Shown: positions 1 to 9,409 of the stretch, piece by piece | How positions within the stretch are numbered: position 1 is the first letter of the stretch | How the letters are laid out: every line of letters begins with the position of its first letter | From: Bacillota bacterium | GTDB taxonomy: Bacteria > Bacillota > Dehalobacteriia > UBA4068 > UBA4997 | Assembly: GCA_017397935.1 (NCBI GenBank) | Contig: JAFQHN010000002.1 | Location: 62,001-126,000 of the forward strand | Direction: 5' to 3' | Length of the DNA: 64,000 bases | The notes under the pieces: model-generated | What the model was told of the DNA's origin: nothing | Seen by the model: the letters and a program-made list of their open reading frames with translations, nothing else | Database searches by the model: none | Translations under genes and position numbers: made by a program

Positions 1-360
1 AAGCAGGCGCTGCTCATCCTCAATCGGGCAAAGTCCCGGCTGCTCCCGGCTGATTTCCAGCTTGTTCTCACCCACCTTGGCCACCTGCCAGCCATCACGG
101 CTCAACTGGTCAAAGGATAACCCCAGCAGCTCGCCTGCCTCGGTCTGCTCATCCTGATAACCGCAGGCATAGGTCTGCCGCACCGTCACCTGCATATCCT
201 CCGTCACCGTGGGCACCTGCACCTTAACCTCGCTCACCGCCTTATAAGGCTCGTCCACCTCGGCCCCATCATCCGCCGCCAACACCAGCATAATATAAGA
301 TGACACCGCCGCAAACCCAAACACCAGCGCCAATGATAAGCCAAACCAAAATCTGCGCAT
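1..360 (-). CDS. BofC-like secreted/membrane protein, 3' end cut by window edge
   Basis: The first 120 residues are visible and the frame is still open at base 1. The start ATG (358-360) is preceded by a GGGTGGTGG ribosome-binding site. Residues 3-27 form one hydrophobic segment (signal peptide or anchor). The exported part has a T-V-R-Q-T-Y-x-C-G-Y motif and then an L-C-P-I-E-D-E-Q stretch, which resembles the N-terminal part and the start of the C-terminal domain of BofC. BofC is the forespore intermembrane-space protein that restrains SpoIVB in Bacillus. The family call is from motif memory. The presence of spoIIE and sigH downstream makes a sporulation role plausible but does not prove it. 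Confidence 0.5.
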   Translation of the reverse strand, partial: MRRFWFGLSLALVFGFAAVSSYIMLVLAADDGAEVDEPYKAVSEVKVQVPTVTEDMQVTVRQTYACGYQDEQTEAGELLGLSFDQLSRDGWQVAKVGENKLEISREQPGLCPIEDEQRLL

Positions 361-506
361 ATTGCCACCACCCGTTTTTGCTGATATTCTGCACCAAACA
401 GGGGCGATTTATGCAACCCCAGCAGGCATAAAAAAGGCGCACCTCGTTTGCCAAACCGAACTATAATATCTCCGAAGCTGCAAGCAAGAAACTCAGTAGG
501 GCGGTA

Positions 507-541
507 TAAAAAAGAGCGTACTGTTAAATTCAGCACGCCCC
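507..541 (-). terminator. Rho-independent terminator of the PRC-barrel gene
   Basis: On the minus strand a 10-bp stem (531-540 with 514-523, two G-U pairs) closes a short loop and is followed by six T. It lies just past the stop of the PRC-barrel gene and separates it from the bofC-like gene. Confidence 0.75.
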
Positions 542-546
542 ACAAA

Positions 547-1344
547 TTATAAATTAACCGGCACCTCCGCCTCGATAAGCTGTGGCGGCAGGTTTTCAGC
601 CGTTTCTTCGGCCTGTTCTCGCTGCTGTCTGCGCTTTTGGTTAAGCTCCTGCAAGCGTTTGGCGGCATTCTCTCGCAGACGGCTCAGGCTTTCGGCCTGC
701 TGCCCTGCCAAATCGGCCACCGCCGCAAAATTCACTTTAAGTAAACCGCTGCTCAGCCGCAAATCAGCCGGCACCGTCGATGATACCACCACCTTCTCCG
801 CCTCAATCCGCAAAATATGCTCGGCCGCCACCGAGGCCCTGCCCACCCACAGACGGCCAAACAAACCGCCAGCCATCTCCAGGCGCGTGATCTCCCCGCT
901 GTATCGGTTTAGATAAAAACTCTCCACCCGGCCCAGCAACTCGCCGTCATCACTGATAATACGCAGGCCCACCGGATGACAAGGCCGGTGCATCAACTCC
1001 ACAATACGCGGCAGATTAACCGGCCGCCTGGGCGGCATTTGTTCATCCACCGCCACCAAATTATCCCCCAGCGTATGAATTTTCCCGGCCGGCACCACAC
1101 GCACATCATGATACCAACCGCCCTTATCCACCGCCAGCGCCAGCAGACACTTATCCCGTCCGTCAATAATCACATCACGCACCCGCCCAATGCACGCAGC
1201 CTCGTTCAGGCTGTATACCTGCATATCCGGCAGCTGCATGGCGTTGATCTCCGCCGCAGAATCCTTATCCAAAGCCTCCTGTAAGCCCTCATCATCATGC
1301 CGGGGCCACCCACTTCCCATCTCTCGCCAATTCATTGTCACCAC
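547..1344 (-). CDS. PRC-barrel domain protein
   Basis: 265-residue soluble protein. An N-terminal PRC-barrel (about residues 40-105, with G-R-V-R-D-V-I-I-D-G followed by a conserved turn) is followed by a second barrel-like segment (about 120-180, with L-L-G-R-V-E-S-F-Y). The C-terminus (about 215-255) is charged, Gln/Arg/Glu-rich and probably coiled-coil. PRC-barrels occur in ribosome-maturation factor RimM, photosystem subunits and the sporulation-associated YlmC/YmxH group. The specific role here is not known. It is transcribed alone, with a terminator after it, and diverges from pth. Confidence 0.65.
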   Translation of the reverse strand: MVTMNWREMGSGWPRHDDEGLQEALDKDSAAEINAMQLPDMQVYSLNEAACIGRVRDVIIDGRDKCLLALAVDKGGWYHDVRVVPAGKIHTLGDNLVAVDEQMPPRRPVNLPRIVELMHRPCHPVGLRIISDDGELLGRVESFYLNRYSGEITRLEMAGGLFGRLWVGRASVAAEHILRIEAEKVVVSSTVPADLRLSSGLLKVNFAAVADLAGQQAESLSRLRENAAKRLQELNQKRRQQREQAEETAENLPPQLIEAEVPVNL

Positions 1345-1393
1345 GCTCCCATCTTATCTGCTGCCTGCCTCAATATATGCCGCAGTTATCCCC

Positions 1394-1423
1394 GATATAC
1401 CTGCGATATACCTGCGATATACC
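1394..1423. repeat. Short tandem repeat, 11-bp unit
   Basis: The unit GATATACCTGC occurs twice exactly (1394-1404, 1405-1415), with a third partial copy (1416-1423). It lies in the divergent region between the PRC-barrel gene and pth, upstream of the pth promoter. Confidence 0.8.
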
Positions 1424-1456
1424 GATGATGCAGCGCCCTTTTTCGCCCTTATCAGC

Positions 1457-1485
1457 TTTGCAGAAAGCTTTTTTTATGCTATAAT
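1457..1485 (+). promoter_or_regulatory. Candidate sigma-A promoter of pth
   Basis: TTTGCA (1457-1462), a 17-bp spacer and TATAAT (1480-1485), about 100 bp ahead of pth. The -10 is a perfect match and the -35 is weak. Confidence 0.5.
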
Positions 1486-1587
1486 ATAATTTACGGGATT
1501 TTTTATACCTTATTAAAAATAAGATTTGCCGCCGGCACAAAACGCATAAAAACCGTAAACGGCGGCATAAAATGAAGGAGAACGCTT

Positions 1588-2169
1588 ATGAAACTGATTG
1601 TCGGCCTGGGCAACTGGGGCAGCGAATACAATAACACCCGCCACAACATCGGCTTTACTACGGTGGATTATCTGGCGGAGAAGCTGAACATTGAGTTTAA
1701 CAAGACCAAGTTCTTTGCCAGCATCGGTGAGGGCAATTTTAAGGGCGAGAAGGTAATGCTGATGCGCCCCCAAACCTTTATGAACCGCAGCGGACAGGCC
1801 GTGCGCGCCGCCATGGACTTCTACAAGCTGGATGTGGAGGATCTGCTGGTGATTTTCGACGATATGGATTTGCCCTGCGGCCAGCTTCGGGTGCGGCAGA
1901 AAGGCTCGGCCGGCGGGCACAACGGCATGAAGGACATCATAGCACAGCTGGGCAACAACCAGAACATAAACCGCTTTAAGCTGGGCATTGACCACCCCCT
2001 TTACGGCGACACCGTGAATTATGTGCTGGGCAAGTTCACCGAGGAAGAGCAAAACCTGCTGCGCCCGGCCGTGCAGGAGGCCGCTGACGCTGCCATCTGC
2101 TGGCTGACCGAGGGCATTACCCCCACCATGAACCGTTTTAACGGCAAGGCCGCCGGCAAAAAACGCTGA
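1588..2169 (+). CDS. pth: Peptidyl-tRNA hydrolase
   Basis: Cleaves the ester bond of prematurely released peptidyl-tRNA in the cytosol, recycling tRNA. Its 193 residues match the usual length. The N-terminus shows G-L-G-N near residue 6, and T-R-H-N-I-G-F supplies the catalytic His (about residue 20). F-M-N-x-S-G (about 68-73) and a D-D-M-D-L motif with G-S-A-G-G-H-N-G (about 92-115) are also family hallmarks. One oddity: the usual G-L-G-N-P-G reads G-L-G-N-W-G. The start is supported by AAGGAG seven bases upstream. It is followed by mfd, a common Firmicute order. Confidence 0.95.
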   Translation: MKLIVGLGNWGSEYNNTRHNIGFTTVDYLAEKLNIEFNKTKFFASIGEGNFKGEKVMLMRPQTFMNRSGQAVRAAMDFYKLDVEDLLVIFDDMDLPCGQLRVRQKGSAGGHNGMKDIIAQLGNNQNINRFKLGIDHPLYGDTVNYVLGKFTEEEQNLLRPAVQEAADAAICWLTEGITPTMNRFNGKAAGKKR

Positions 2170-2282
2170 TTATAATTGGATGAAAATTTACTGAAAACGC
2201 GAATTGTTTACGCGAGTATACCCGTTTGGTTGACAATTAACGGCGCCAAAACGGCACTATTTTAACTGATTTTTGCTTAGTA

Positions 2283-2288
2283 TATAAT
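2283..2288 (+). promoter_or_regulatory. Possible -10 element before mfd
   Basis: A TATAAT hexamer 24 bases before the mfd start. No good -35 lies 17 bp upstream. A separate TTGACA at 2230-2235 has no matching -10 at normal distance. Confidence 0.3.
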
Positions 2289-2311
2289 ACCCGAAGGCAG
2301 ATTGACACACG

Positions 2312-5300
2312 ATGATCAACACCAAACCGAAAATTGAATTAACATCCGATATTAAGAATGACTTTCAGACAGAATTGCTGCGCAGCCTGACCAATAATAA
2401 CAATCCGGACAACAATCTGGATGACAATTTGGGCCGGCTTTTTGCGCAGGACGGCGCCCACCCCTTTGCCGTGGGCCTGGCCGAGAGCTTTAAGGCCGCT
2501 GCCGTGGCCGCCCTGCTGCAAGCCAAACAGCAAACCGTCTGCCTGATTACACCGGACATGGAAGCCGCCGCCAAGTGGCAGCAGGATATTAAAGCCTTGC
2601 TGCCCGAAAAACAGGCCGAGAAGGTGCTGCTGCTGCCCGCCCTGGAATTATCACCGCTGACGGATTTTCAACCGGAGGCCGAGGTGATTGCCGCACGGCT
2701 GGCTGCCCTTTCTGCCCTGGCCGCGGGGGAGGCCGCCTGTGTTATCGTGCCGGCCGAGGCGCTGCTTGGCCGTTTTGAGAGCAAGGAAGTTTTCCAAAAT
2801 GAGCGTCTGGTGCTGAAAGTCGGCGTGAATATCGAGTTGGAGGATCTGGCCCGCCGCCTGACCGAGCTGGGATATGAGCGTGAATCGATGATTGACACGC
2901 CCGGTACCTTTGCCTGCCGCGGCGGCATCGCAGACATCTTCCCGATTGGCTGGGAGCGCCCCGTGCGGCTGGATTTCTTCGACACCGAAGTGGAAACCAT
3001 GCGCTATTTTGACCCGGCCAGCCAGCGCTCTGCCGAAAGCTGCCGCCGGGAGATCGAACTGTACCCCTGCCGTCTGCACAACACCGCCGCCACCCTGCCC
3101 GATTATCTGCCGGAGGGGGCGTATTTGCTGATCGACGAGGCTGCGTTGTGCGAGAAGAACCTGCGTGAGGCCGAGGAGGAGCGTATCATCTACTTTGATG
3201 AGCTGGTAAATTCTCACCGCCTGAAAAAGCAGGATCTGGTCGGCTTATCCGCCAATTTTTTGGTGGCCGAGGAAGCGCTGCGCCGGCTGAACCAGCGCCC
3301 CCACAGCAGCTTTATGATGATTGAAGCCAAAAGCAGCCTGCACCAGAACCTGCACATCAACTTTAAGGCGACGGAGATACCCTCTTACATTGGGCAGATG
3401 CCGCTTTTCGCCAAGGATCTGGCCAAGTGGAGGCAGCAGGGGCGGCGCATTTTCTTCTGCGTAAGCTCATCGCTGCGTGCCGCCAATCTGCGGGCCATTT
3501 TGGGTGATTATGACTACCCCGAAGCGGCCATCGGTGTCTGCGGCATCTCCCGCGGTTTTGATTATGCGGCCGGCAACCTTGTCGTCATCACCGAGAGGGA
3601 ACTGCTGGGCAAGGCAGCCAAGGCCAAACGCCGCACCCCCCAGCCCGAGGCTGACATCAACACCTTTGTGGAATTGAAGCCGGGTGATTATGTTGTCCAC
3701 ACCAACCACGGCGTCGGCCGCTTTACCGGCATTGAGCGTATTACTGCCGACAATGTGACCGCCGATTATCTGAAAATCGAATACGGCGGCGGTGATAAGC
3801 TGTTTATCCCCGTGGAGCAGATGCACCTGGTGCAGAAATACATCGGCAGCGACAGCGGCGCCCCCAAGCTGAACCGTCTGGGCGGCAACAGCTGGGAGAA
3901 AACCAAGGCCAAGGTGCGCGCCTCGGTGCAGGATATGGCTGATGAGCTGCTGCGTCTGTATGCGGCCCGTGAGCAGGCCGTGGGGTTTGCCTTCTCGGCC
4001 GACAGCGAGTGGCAGCGGGAGTTTGAGGACGCCTTTGAGTATGAGGAAACCGCCGGCCAGCAAAAAGCCATGGAGGAAATCAAGCGGGATATGCAGAGCA
4101 CCCGCCCCATGGACCGTCTGCTTTGCGGCGATGTGGGCTACGGCAAAACCGAGTTGGCCATGCGGGCGGCTTTTAAGGCGGTGCAGGACGGCAAACAGGT
4201 GGCCATGTTATCGCCCACCACGCTGCTGGCCGAGCAGCACTATAAGAATTTTTGTGAGCGCTTTGCCAATTACCCCGTAAAAATCGGCTTGTTGAGCCGA
4301 TTTGTGAGTGCCAAGCAGCAGAAGCAGCATTTGCAGGACTTGGCCGAGGGGCGGTTGGATATTTTGATTGCCACCCACCGTTTGTTATCTAGGGACGTGC
4401 AGTTTAACAACCTTGGTCTGCTGGTGGTGGATGAGGAACAGCGCTTTGGCGTGGCGCACAAGGAGAAAATCAAACAGCTTAAAGGCACGATTGATGTGCT
4501 GACGCTTTCGGCCACGCCCATTCCTCGCACTCTGCATATGTCTTTGGTGGGGATGAGGGACATGAGCGTTATCACCACGCCGCCCAAGGATCGCCTGCCG
4601 GTGCAGACTTTTGTTATCGAGCACCACCCCCGCCTGCTGAAAAACGCCATAGAGCGTGAGATTGCGCGCGGCGGGCAGGTTTATTATATCTACAACAGCG
4701 TAAAGACGCTGGCCGAAAAGCAGGCAGAGCTGGCCGGGCTGCTGCCGGGGGTAAGGATTCTGGCGGCACACGGGCAGATGACCGAGCCGCAGTTAAAACC
4801 TATCATGACGGATTTTTTGGAGGGCAGAGGTGATGTTTTGCTGTGCACCACCATCGCCGAATCCGGTTTGGATATTGCCAATGCCAACACGCTGATCGTG
4901 GAGAACGCCGACAACTTCGGCCTCTCGCAGTTATATCAGCTGCGTGGCCGTGTGGGGCGATCTAACCGGCAGGCCTTTGCGTACTTTACTTATCGGCCGG
5001 GCAAGCAGCTGGCTGATGATGCACGGCGCAGACTTTCCGCCATCCGTGATTTTACACAGCTGGGTGCCGGTTTCAAAATTGCCATGCGTGATTTGGAGAT
5101 TCGGGGGGCCGGCAATTTGCTGGGGCCGGAGCAGCACGGGCATATTGCCGCCGTTGGCTTTGATATGTACTGCAAGCTGGTTAAAGAGGCCATTGAACGG
5201 GGGGCCGGGGCCGCACCGCCGCCCAAAACCGACGACTTTAAGCTGGATTTGGGTTTGAACGCTTTTATCCCCGACACCTACATTGATGACGGCTCTCTGA

Positions 5301-5701
5301 AATTTGAAATTTACAACAAAATTGCCGCCTGCCGGGAGCCGGAGGACACCGAGCGTCTGCTGGCCGAGCTGACTGACCGCTTTGGTGATCCGCCCAAGGC
5401 TGTGCGCAATTTGTTTGTCATCTTAAATATCCGCAATCTGGCCGAGAGTCTGCACGCCAAGGCATTGATTGCACCGCAGCAGGTGCTTACCATTAACTTT
5501 GGGCGGCAGAACCCCTTTGCCGGGCCGGCCATGCTGGCGCTGGCCAAGGAATACGGCAGCAAGCGGCTGAAATTTTTACCCAAGCAGGAGATGTTCTTCC
5601 GCCTTACCCTGGAAAAGCGCACCGAGGACGAGCGCATAGCGGAGATCTGCGGGTTTTTGCATAAATTGCAGACACTTCTGCCGCAAAGTACAGCGGAATA
5701 A
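2312..5701 (+). CDS. mfd: Transcription-repair coupling factor Mfd
   Basis: DNA translocase that removes RNA polymerase stalled at lesions and recruits UvrA. At 1129 residues it is full length. The N-terminal third is the UvrB-homology module. An RNA-polymerase-interacting region with Y-V-V-H-T-N-H-G-V-G-R-F (about 456-467) follows. The helicase core has Walker A G-D-V-G-Y-G-K-T (about 605-613), D-E-E-Q (motif II), the S-A-T-P-I-P-R-T motif and Q-L-R-G-R-V-G-R (motif VI). A C-terminal TRCF domain closes the protein. The start ATG has only a weak ribosome site. uvrA, uvrB and uvrC, its partners in excision repair, are elsewhere in this window. Confidence 0.96.
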   Translation: MINTKPKIELTSDIKNDFQTELLRSLTNNNNPDNNLDDNLGRLFAQDGAHPFAVGLAESFKAAAVAALLQAKQQTVCLITPDMEAAAKWQQDIKALLPEKQAEKVLLLPALELSPLTDFQPEAEVIAARLAALSALAAGEAACVIVPAEALLGRFESKEVFQNERLVLKVGVNIELEDLARRLTELGYERESMIDTPGTFACRGGIADIFPIGWERPVRLDFFDTEVETMRYFDPASQRSAESCRREIELYPCRLHNTAATLPDYLPEGAYLLIDEAALCEKNLREAEEERIIYFDELVNSHRLKKQDLVGLSANFLVAEEALRRLNQRPHSSFMMIEAKSSLHQNLHINFKATEIPSYIGQMPLFAKDLAKWRQQGRRIFFCVSSSLRAANLRAILGDYDYPEAAIGVCGISRGFDYAAGNLVVITERELLGKAAKAKRRTPQPEADINTFVELKPGDYVVHTNHGVGRFTGIERITADNVTADYLKIEYGGGDKLFIPVEQMHLVQKYIGSDSGAPKLNRLGGNSWEKTKAKVRASVQDMADELLRLYAAREQAVGFAFSADSEWQREFEDAFEYEETAGQQKAMEEIKRDMQSTRPMDRLLCGDVGYGKTELAMRAAFKAVQDGKQVAMLSPTTLLAEQHYKNFCERFANYPVKIGLLSRFVSAKQQKQHLQDLAEGRLDILIATHRLLSRDVQFNNLGLLVVDEEQRFGVAHKEKIKQLKGTIDVLTLSATPIPRTLHMSLVGMRDMSVITTPPKDRLPVQTFVIEHHPRLLKNAIEREIARGGQVYYIYNSVKTLAEKQAELAGLLPGVRILAAHGQMTEPQLKPIMTDFLEGRGDVLLCTTIAESGLDIANANTLIVENADNFGLSQLYQLRGRVGRSNRQAFAYFTYRPGKQLADDARRRLSAIRDFTQLGAGFKIAMRDLEIRGAGNLLGPEQHGHIAAVGFDMYCKLVKEAIERGAGAAPPPKTDDFKLDLGLNAFIPDTYIDDGSLKFEIYNKIAACREPEDTERLLAELTDRFGDPPKAVRNLFVILNIRNLAESLHAKALIAPQQVLTINFGRQNPFAGPAMLALAKEYGSKRLKFLPKQEMFFRLTLEKRTEDERIAEICGFLHKLQTLLPQSTAE

Positions 5702-5799
5702 CTTGCAAATGCGGCATAACGGGTGTAAAATTAACTTTGACCCACAAGCCTACAATTAAATAACAATTAAATAACGCATAAAAATCAGGAGGATTGAAC

Positions 5800-6858
5800 A
5801 TGAAGAAATTTTTATCCCTGCTGCTGATGCTGACTTTTCTGGCCTTTGGCGGCTGTGCCAAGAGCGAGCCTGCGGCCATGGTGGTAAACGATGTGGAAAT
5901 TCCGCAGGGCGTACTGAATTATTACATCAATTACGGCAAGGATTACCTGACCAGCTACGGTGTGGATGTGACCGACCCCGAAAGCGGCGCATATTACATG
6001 AGCATGATTGAGGAGCAGGGTGTTGACATCGTTACCGAGATTGCCGTGGTAAGAAGCATGGCCGCCGAGGCCGGGCTGACCGTGGACAAAACTGCGGTGT
6101 CTGACGCTTTGAGCAAGGAAAAAACCAACTTTGGCGGCGATGAGGCATGGCAGGAATGGCTGACCGAGTACGAGGTAACCGAGGCCGACATCAAATGGAT
6201 TTTGGAGTATCAAATGCTGGCCGATGCGCTGTATGAACACGTCAACAGCGATTTGACGATGACAGATGATGAGGTGGCCGCCATTTACAACGCCGCCCCC
6301 GCCGATTATGACACCTATAAATTTGCCCACATCCTGCTGGATGTTAAGAACCCCACCGATGAGGCAGAATGGGACGCTGCGCTGGCCGAAACCCAAGGCT
6401 TGATCGCCAGCCTGAATGACGGCACCGCCACCTTTGAGGAGCTGGCTGCCGAGCACAACCCCGACAGCACCAAAGCTACCGGCGGCGATTTGGGCCAGTA
6501 TGTTACCGCCTCTGCCAGCCCCTATGTGGAGGAGTTTGGCGCCGCAGCCTTTAAGCTGACCGAAATCGGTGAGATTACGCAGGAGCCGGTAAAGACCGAC
6601 TTTGGTTATCACATCATTAAGCTGCTGGACAGAACCACCGGTGTTGAGGCTGCCAAGGATACCATTATCGACGAGCAGCTGGGCGAGGAACGCTATAACC
6701 GCTATGCCGAGAAAGTGGCCGAGGCCATGGAAAACGTAAACATCACCCAGGATTATGAGCGCAAATATGCCGCCGAAGAGCCTGCCGATGATGCCGACAC
6801 CGCCGCCGATACCGATACCAATACCGATACCGAAGGCGACAAGACCGATGCCCAATAA
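5800..6858 (+). CDS. PrsA/SurA-like lipoprotein with parvulin peptidyl-prolyl isomerase domain
   Basis: 352-residue exported foldase. A lipoprotein signal ends in F-G-G-C (Cys about residue 19), so the mature protein should be lipid-anchored on the outer face of the membrane. A SurA-type N-terminal helical domain (about 25-160) is followed by a parvulin domain (about 172-275) with F-A-H-I-L-L, G-G-D-L-G-Q-Y and F-G-Y-H-I-I-K. The C-terminus is a low-complexity Asp/Ala/Thr tail. AGGAGG at 5787-5792 fixes the start at ATG 5800, rather than the in-frame TTG six bases earlier. It probably assists folding of secreted proteins. It may be co-transcribed with mfd or stand alone. Confidence 0.88.
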   Translation: MKKFLSLLLMLTFLAFGGCAKSEPAAMVVNDVEIPQGVLNYYINYGKDYLTSYGVDVTDPESGAYYMSMIEEQGVDIVTEIAVVRSMAAEAGLTVDKTAVSDALSKEKTNFGGDEAWQEWLTEYEVTEADIKWILEYQMLADALYEHVNSDLTMTDDEVAAIYNAAPADYDTYKFAHILLDVKNPTDEAEWDAALAETQGLIASLNDGTATFEELAAEHNPDSTKATGGDLGQYVTASASPYVEEFGAAAFKLTEIGEITQEPVKTDFGYHIIKLLDRTTGVEAAKDTIIDEQLGEERYNRYAEKVAEAMENVNITQDYERKYAAEEPADDADTAADTDTNTDTEGDKTDAQ

Positions 6859-6870
6859 GAATTAAATAAT

Positions 6871-6911
6871 AAAAATCCGCAGTAGAGGCAAACTCCGCTG
6901 CGGATTTTTTT
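6871..6911. terminator. Bidirectional terminator between the foldase gene and spoIIE
   Basis: AAAAATCCGCAG (6871-6882) pairs with CTGCGGATTTTT (6898-6909), with A- and T-runs on the two sides. It serves the convergent gene pair. Confidence 0.85.
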
Positions 6912-6913
6912 AT

Positions 6914-9409
6914 TTAAGAAACCTGTGCCGTTAAAATGGTGATGTCATCACGCAGGCGGCCGCCGGAAATGCTGACCGCCTTATCCAGCAGGAACTCGGC
7001 CATTAACTGCGGGTCATCAATGCTGTTGTCCTCAATCAGATGAATCAGCCACTCCAAATCCTGCTCGCTGTCGGCATCCAGCAGGCCGTCGCTGGCCATG
7101 ATAACCATGTCACCGGCCAGCAGATCCGCCCGGTAGATGGCTTTATCAACCGTTTGCAGCATACCCACCGGCAGCGAGGCGTTTTTAATCACCTGCACCT
7201 TGCCGCCGCGCTTGATAAAGCTGGGAGAAGCACCCGTTTTGATAAACTCGGCGCTGCCCTCATAACGGTCGATAATGCACATATCCAGCGTGACAAAGGC
7301 CTCCTCGCCGCCTTGCAGCATCAGCACGGTGTTTACGGTATCCACGGCAGTGTGGCGGTCGAAGCCGACCTCTAACAGGTGGGTAAGCATATTGACCGCG
7401 CTGCCGGATTTAAGCGCTGCCGGGATACCGGCGCCCATGCCGTCGCTGATCATCAGCAGCTGCCGCCCCTCGCCCAGGGTCACGCTGTCACCGCTGTCGC
7501 CGCAGATGGGGTTGCCATCCTTGGCCAGCTGCGCCTTGCCGCAGGTAAGAGAATTGGCGCCCTCTTTAAGCATATGGAAGCAGCAGCCCACGCCGCAGTT
7601 GTTGCCGCAGCTTACCTCTTGCGTGCGGAAGCGTTTTTGCAGCACCCGACTGACCTCTTTGGCGGCCATATCACGGCAGGCGACCTCGCCGGGGCACTCC
7701 TCCATATTCAGCCAGAAGTCCAGATTTTTCTCACCCAAATGGGTTATCTGCACGCCGCTGACGGATAAACCGTGCTTGGCAAACCGCCGTGCCAGCGCCT
7801 TCTCTATGTAATTTAAGTTGCCGCCGGCGTCCAGCATATCAGCCGCCAGCTTTTCCATCACCTCGGCCGTGCCGTCAAGCTGGCCGCAGAGGAAAACCCT
7901 GCTGCCGATTTTCTGTTGCTGCCAATAGTTGCTCTGGCAGTAAAGCTCATACAGGCAGTTGATGGTGGCCACCAGCTCTCTTAGATGTGGGCAGCGCCTG
8001 GCAAAATTATCGGGCACATCCTGCACATTGGCGCAGCCTTTTTGCTCGGCCACATTAAACAGGCCCATCACGCCGCGGTAAGTGTCCTCGACATCCACCG
8101 CCCAACACAGATTGCGGATGGAACAGCGGTTGCAGACCTGGCCGCAGAGATGATTAAGCACCATCTCCACATTTTTCTCCTGCTCATGTGCGCTGTTATC
8201 TCCTGTGCGGCAGCCGTTGGCCAGCTCTCGGAAGATTTGGGCCGCGCTTTGCAGCCGCCGCGCCGAAAACAACAGCCGCCGCCGATTATTCTCCTCCTCC
8301 ACGGTTTTAAGATTAAGGCCGGTAAACATTCGCTCACCGCGCTTCAACAGCTTCTCCGGCAGCAGGAAAAGCAGCACCACCGCCGCAAAACAGGCCAGCA
8401 GCTGGTGTTTAATCTCAGCCGCAGCCATAATGTAAATGCCCAGCAGCACATTACCCAGCACAAAGCCCACCGCCACCCCGATGCGGTTAAAACCCTTGAA
8501 CGCACCGGCCAGCAAACCGGCAAAGGCATACAGGCCGATGACTGACGGCGAAATCGACTGCTCTAAGCTGGGGAGGATGCCCATAAGCGCCCCCACACCG
8601 GCACCTGCCCCTGCGCCGCCCCAAAAGCCGGCCAGCATTACCAAAAAGCGGCTGATGATGTCCCTGACCTGCAAACCGCCGAGGCTCATCTCCCCCAGAC
8701 CGCAAATGCAGCCCAGAAACAGCACAAACAGGCAGACCAGCTCATCGGCCGAGAGGCTTTTAATGTCCTCCAACTCCTGCAAAATGCCCAGCGCAATCAG
8801 CATTATCAGCGAGAAAGCCGCCGCAAAAGCGCCCTCAAAGCAGGTTATCAGCAGATTATAACCGCTGACCTGCCCTGCCGCCAGCAGCGCCGCCGCCCGC
8901 ATGGTGATCAGAGCTGCCGCCGAAAGCGTGGGCACCAGCAGCCAATCCCGTTTTTCATCACGCGGCTTTAAGTAAAGCAGCAGGCCGCCCAAAAATATCG
9001 CCGCGATGTACGGCCACGACTGCCAACCCAGCGCCCAAAAGCTGCCCAACATCACCGCCGGCAGCAAAAAACCGGAGAAATGGCAATATCGGATGACGGC
9101 CGCCGCCGCAAAAGCCACCCCCAGGGGATACAGGCCGCCCAACACCTGCGCGCGCCCCAGCAGCACCGCGGCCAGCAGGCAAAAAACATCCACCGGGCCA
9201 ATGTCCGGCAGGCAGCGGGTTTTGCCCCAGAAGGCATCATCACCGGCCGGCGGTTTTTTATATGTATCTTTTTTATATACTTCTTTTTTATATGCTTCTT
9301 TTTTATTTTGCTGTTGAAATATTTTTTGCCGATATTTCTCCTTATGACTTGGTGTATGCTCGTCCTCCGCCGCTCGACGGAAGGGATATACCTGCGGTTT
9401 GTCCGCCAT
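6914..9409 (-). CDS. spoIIE: Stage II sporulation protein E (PP2C-type serine phosphatase)
   Basis: 831-residue membrane phosphatase. In Bacillus it dephosphorylates SpoIIAA, activating sigma-F in the forespore. The N-terminus (1-60) is Lys/Tyr-rich and repetitive. About ten hydrophobic helices follow (about 75-345). A Cys-rich middle region (for example C-N-R-C-S-I-R-N-L-C near 430) leads to the C-terminal PP2C domain (about 590-831). The PP2C motifs include M-I-S-D-G-M-G-A-G, G-A-S-P-S-F and M-A-S-D-G-L-L-D-A-D, which hold the metal-binding Asp residues. The start has GAGGGTGAG upstream. Its presence is the strongest evidence for an endospore former. It follows sigH, but a terminator separates them. 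Confidence 0.95.
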   Translation of the reverse strand: MADKPQVYPFRRAAEDEHTPSHKEKYRQKIFQQQNKKEAYKKEVYKKDTYKKPPAGDDAFWGKTRCLPDIGPVDVFCLLAAVLLGRAQVLGGLYPLGVAFAAAAVIRYCHFSGFLLPAVMLGSFWALGWQSWPYIAAIFLGGLLLYLKPRDEKRDWLLVPTLSAAALITMRAAALLAAGQVSGYNLLITCFEGAFAAAFSLIMLIALGILQELEDIKSLSADELVCLFVLFLGCICGLGEMSLGGLQVRDIISRFLVMLAGFWGGAGAGAGVGALMGILPSLEQSISPSVIGLYAFAGLLAGAFKGFNRIGVAVGFVLGNVLLGIYIMAAAEIKHQLLACFAAVVLLFLLPEKLLKRGERMFTGLNLKTVEEENNRRRLLFSARRLQSAAQIFRELANGCRTGDNSAHEQEKNVEMVLNHLCGQVCNRCSIRNLCWAVDVEDTYRGVMGLFNVAEQKGCANVQDVPDNFARRCPHLRELVATINCLYELYCQSNYWQQQKIGSRVFLCGQLDGTAEVMEKLAADMLDAGGNLNYIEKALARRFAKHGLSVSGVQITHLGEKNLDFWLNMEECPGEVACRDMAAKEVSRVLQKRFRTQEVSCGNNCGVGCCFHMLKEGANSLTCGKAQLAKDGNPICGDSGDSVTLGEGRQLLMISDGMGAGIPAALKSGSAVNMLTHLLEVGFDRHTAVDTVNTVLMLQGGEEAFVTLDMCIIDRYEGSAEFIKTGASPSFIKRGGKVQVIKNASLPVGMLQTVDKAIYRADLLAGDMVIMASDGLLDADSEQDLEWLIHLIEDNSIDDPQLMAEFLLDKAVSISGGRLRDDITILTAQVS
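9253..9306. repeat. 15-bp tandem repeats within the 5' end of spoIIE
   Basis: About four imperfect 15-bp units of T-rich sequence (TTTTTTATATGTATC type) encode a repeated K-K-x-x-Y pentapeptide in the cytosolic N-terminus of SpoIIE. Confidence 0.75.

Noticed and set aside
1394-1423. Operator made of the 11-bp repeats upstream of pth
   Set aside because: It is only two full units without dyad symmetry, and there is no comparative evidence. It was kept as a plain repeat.
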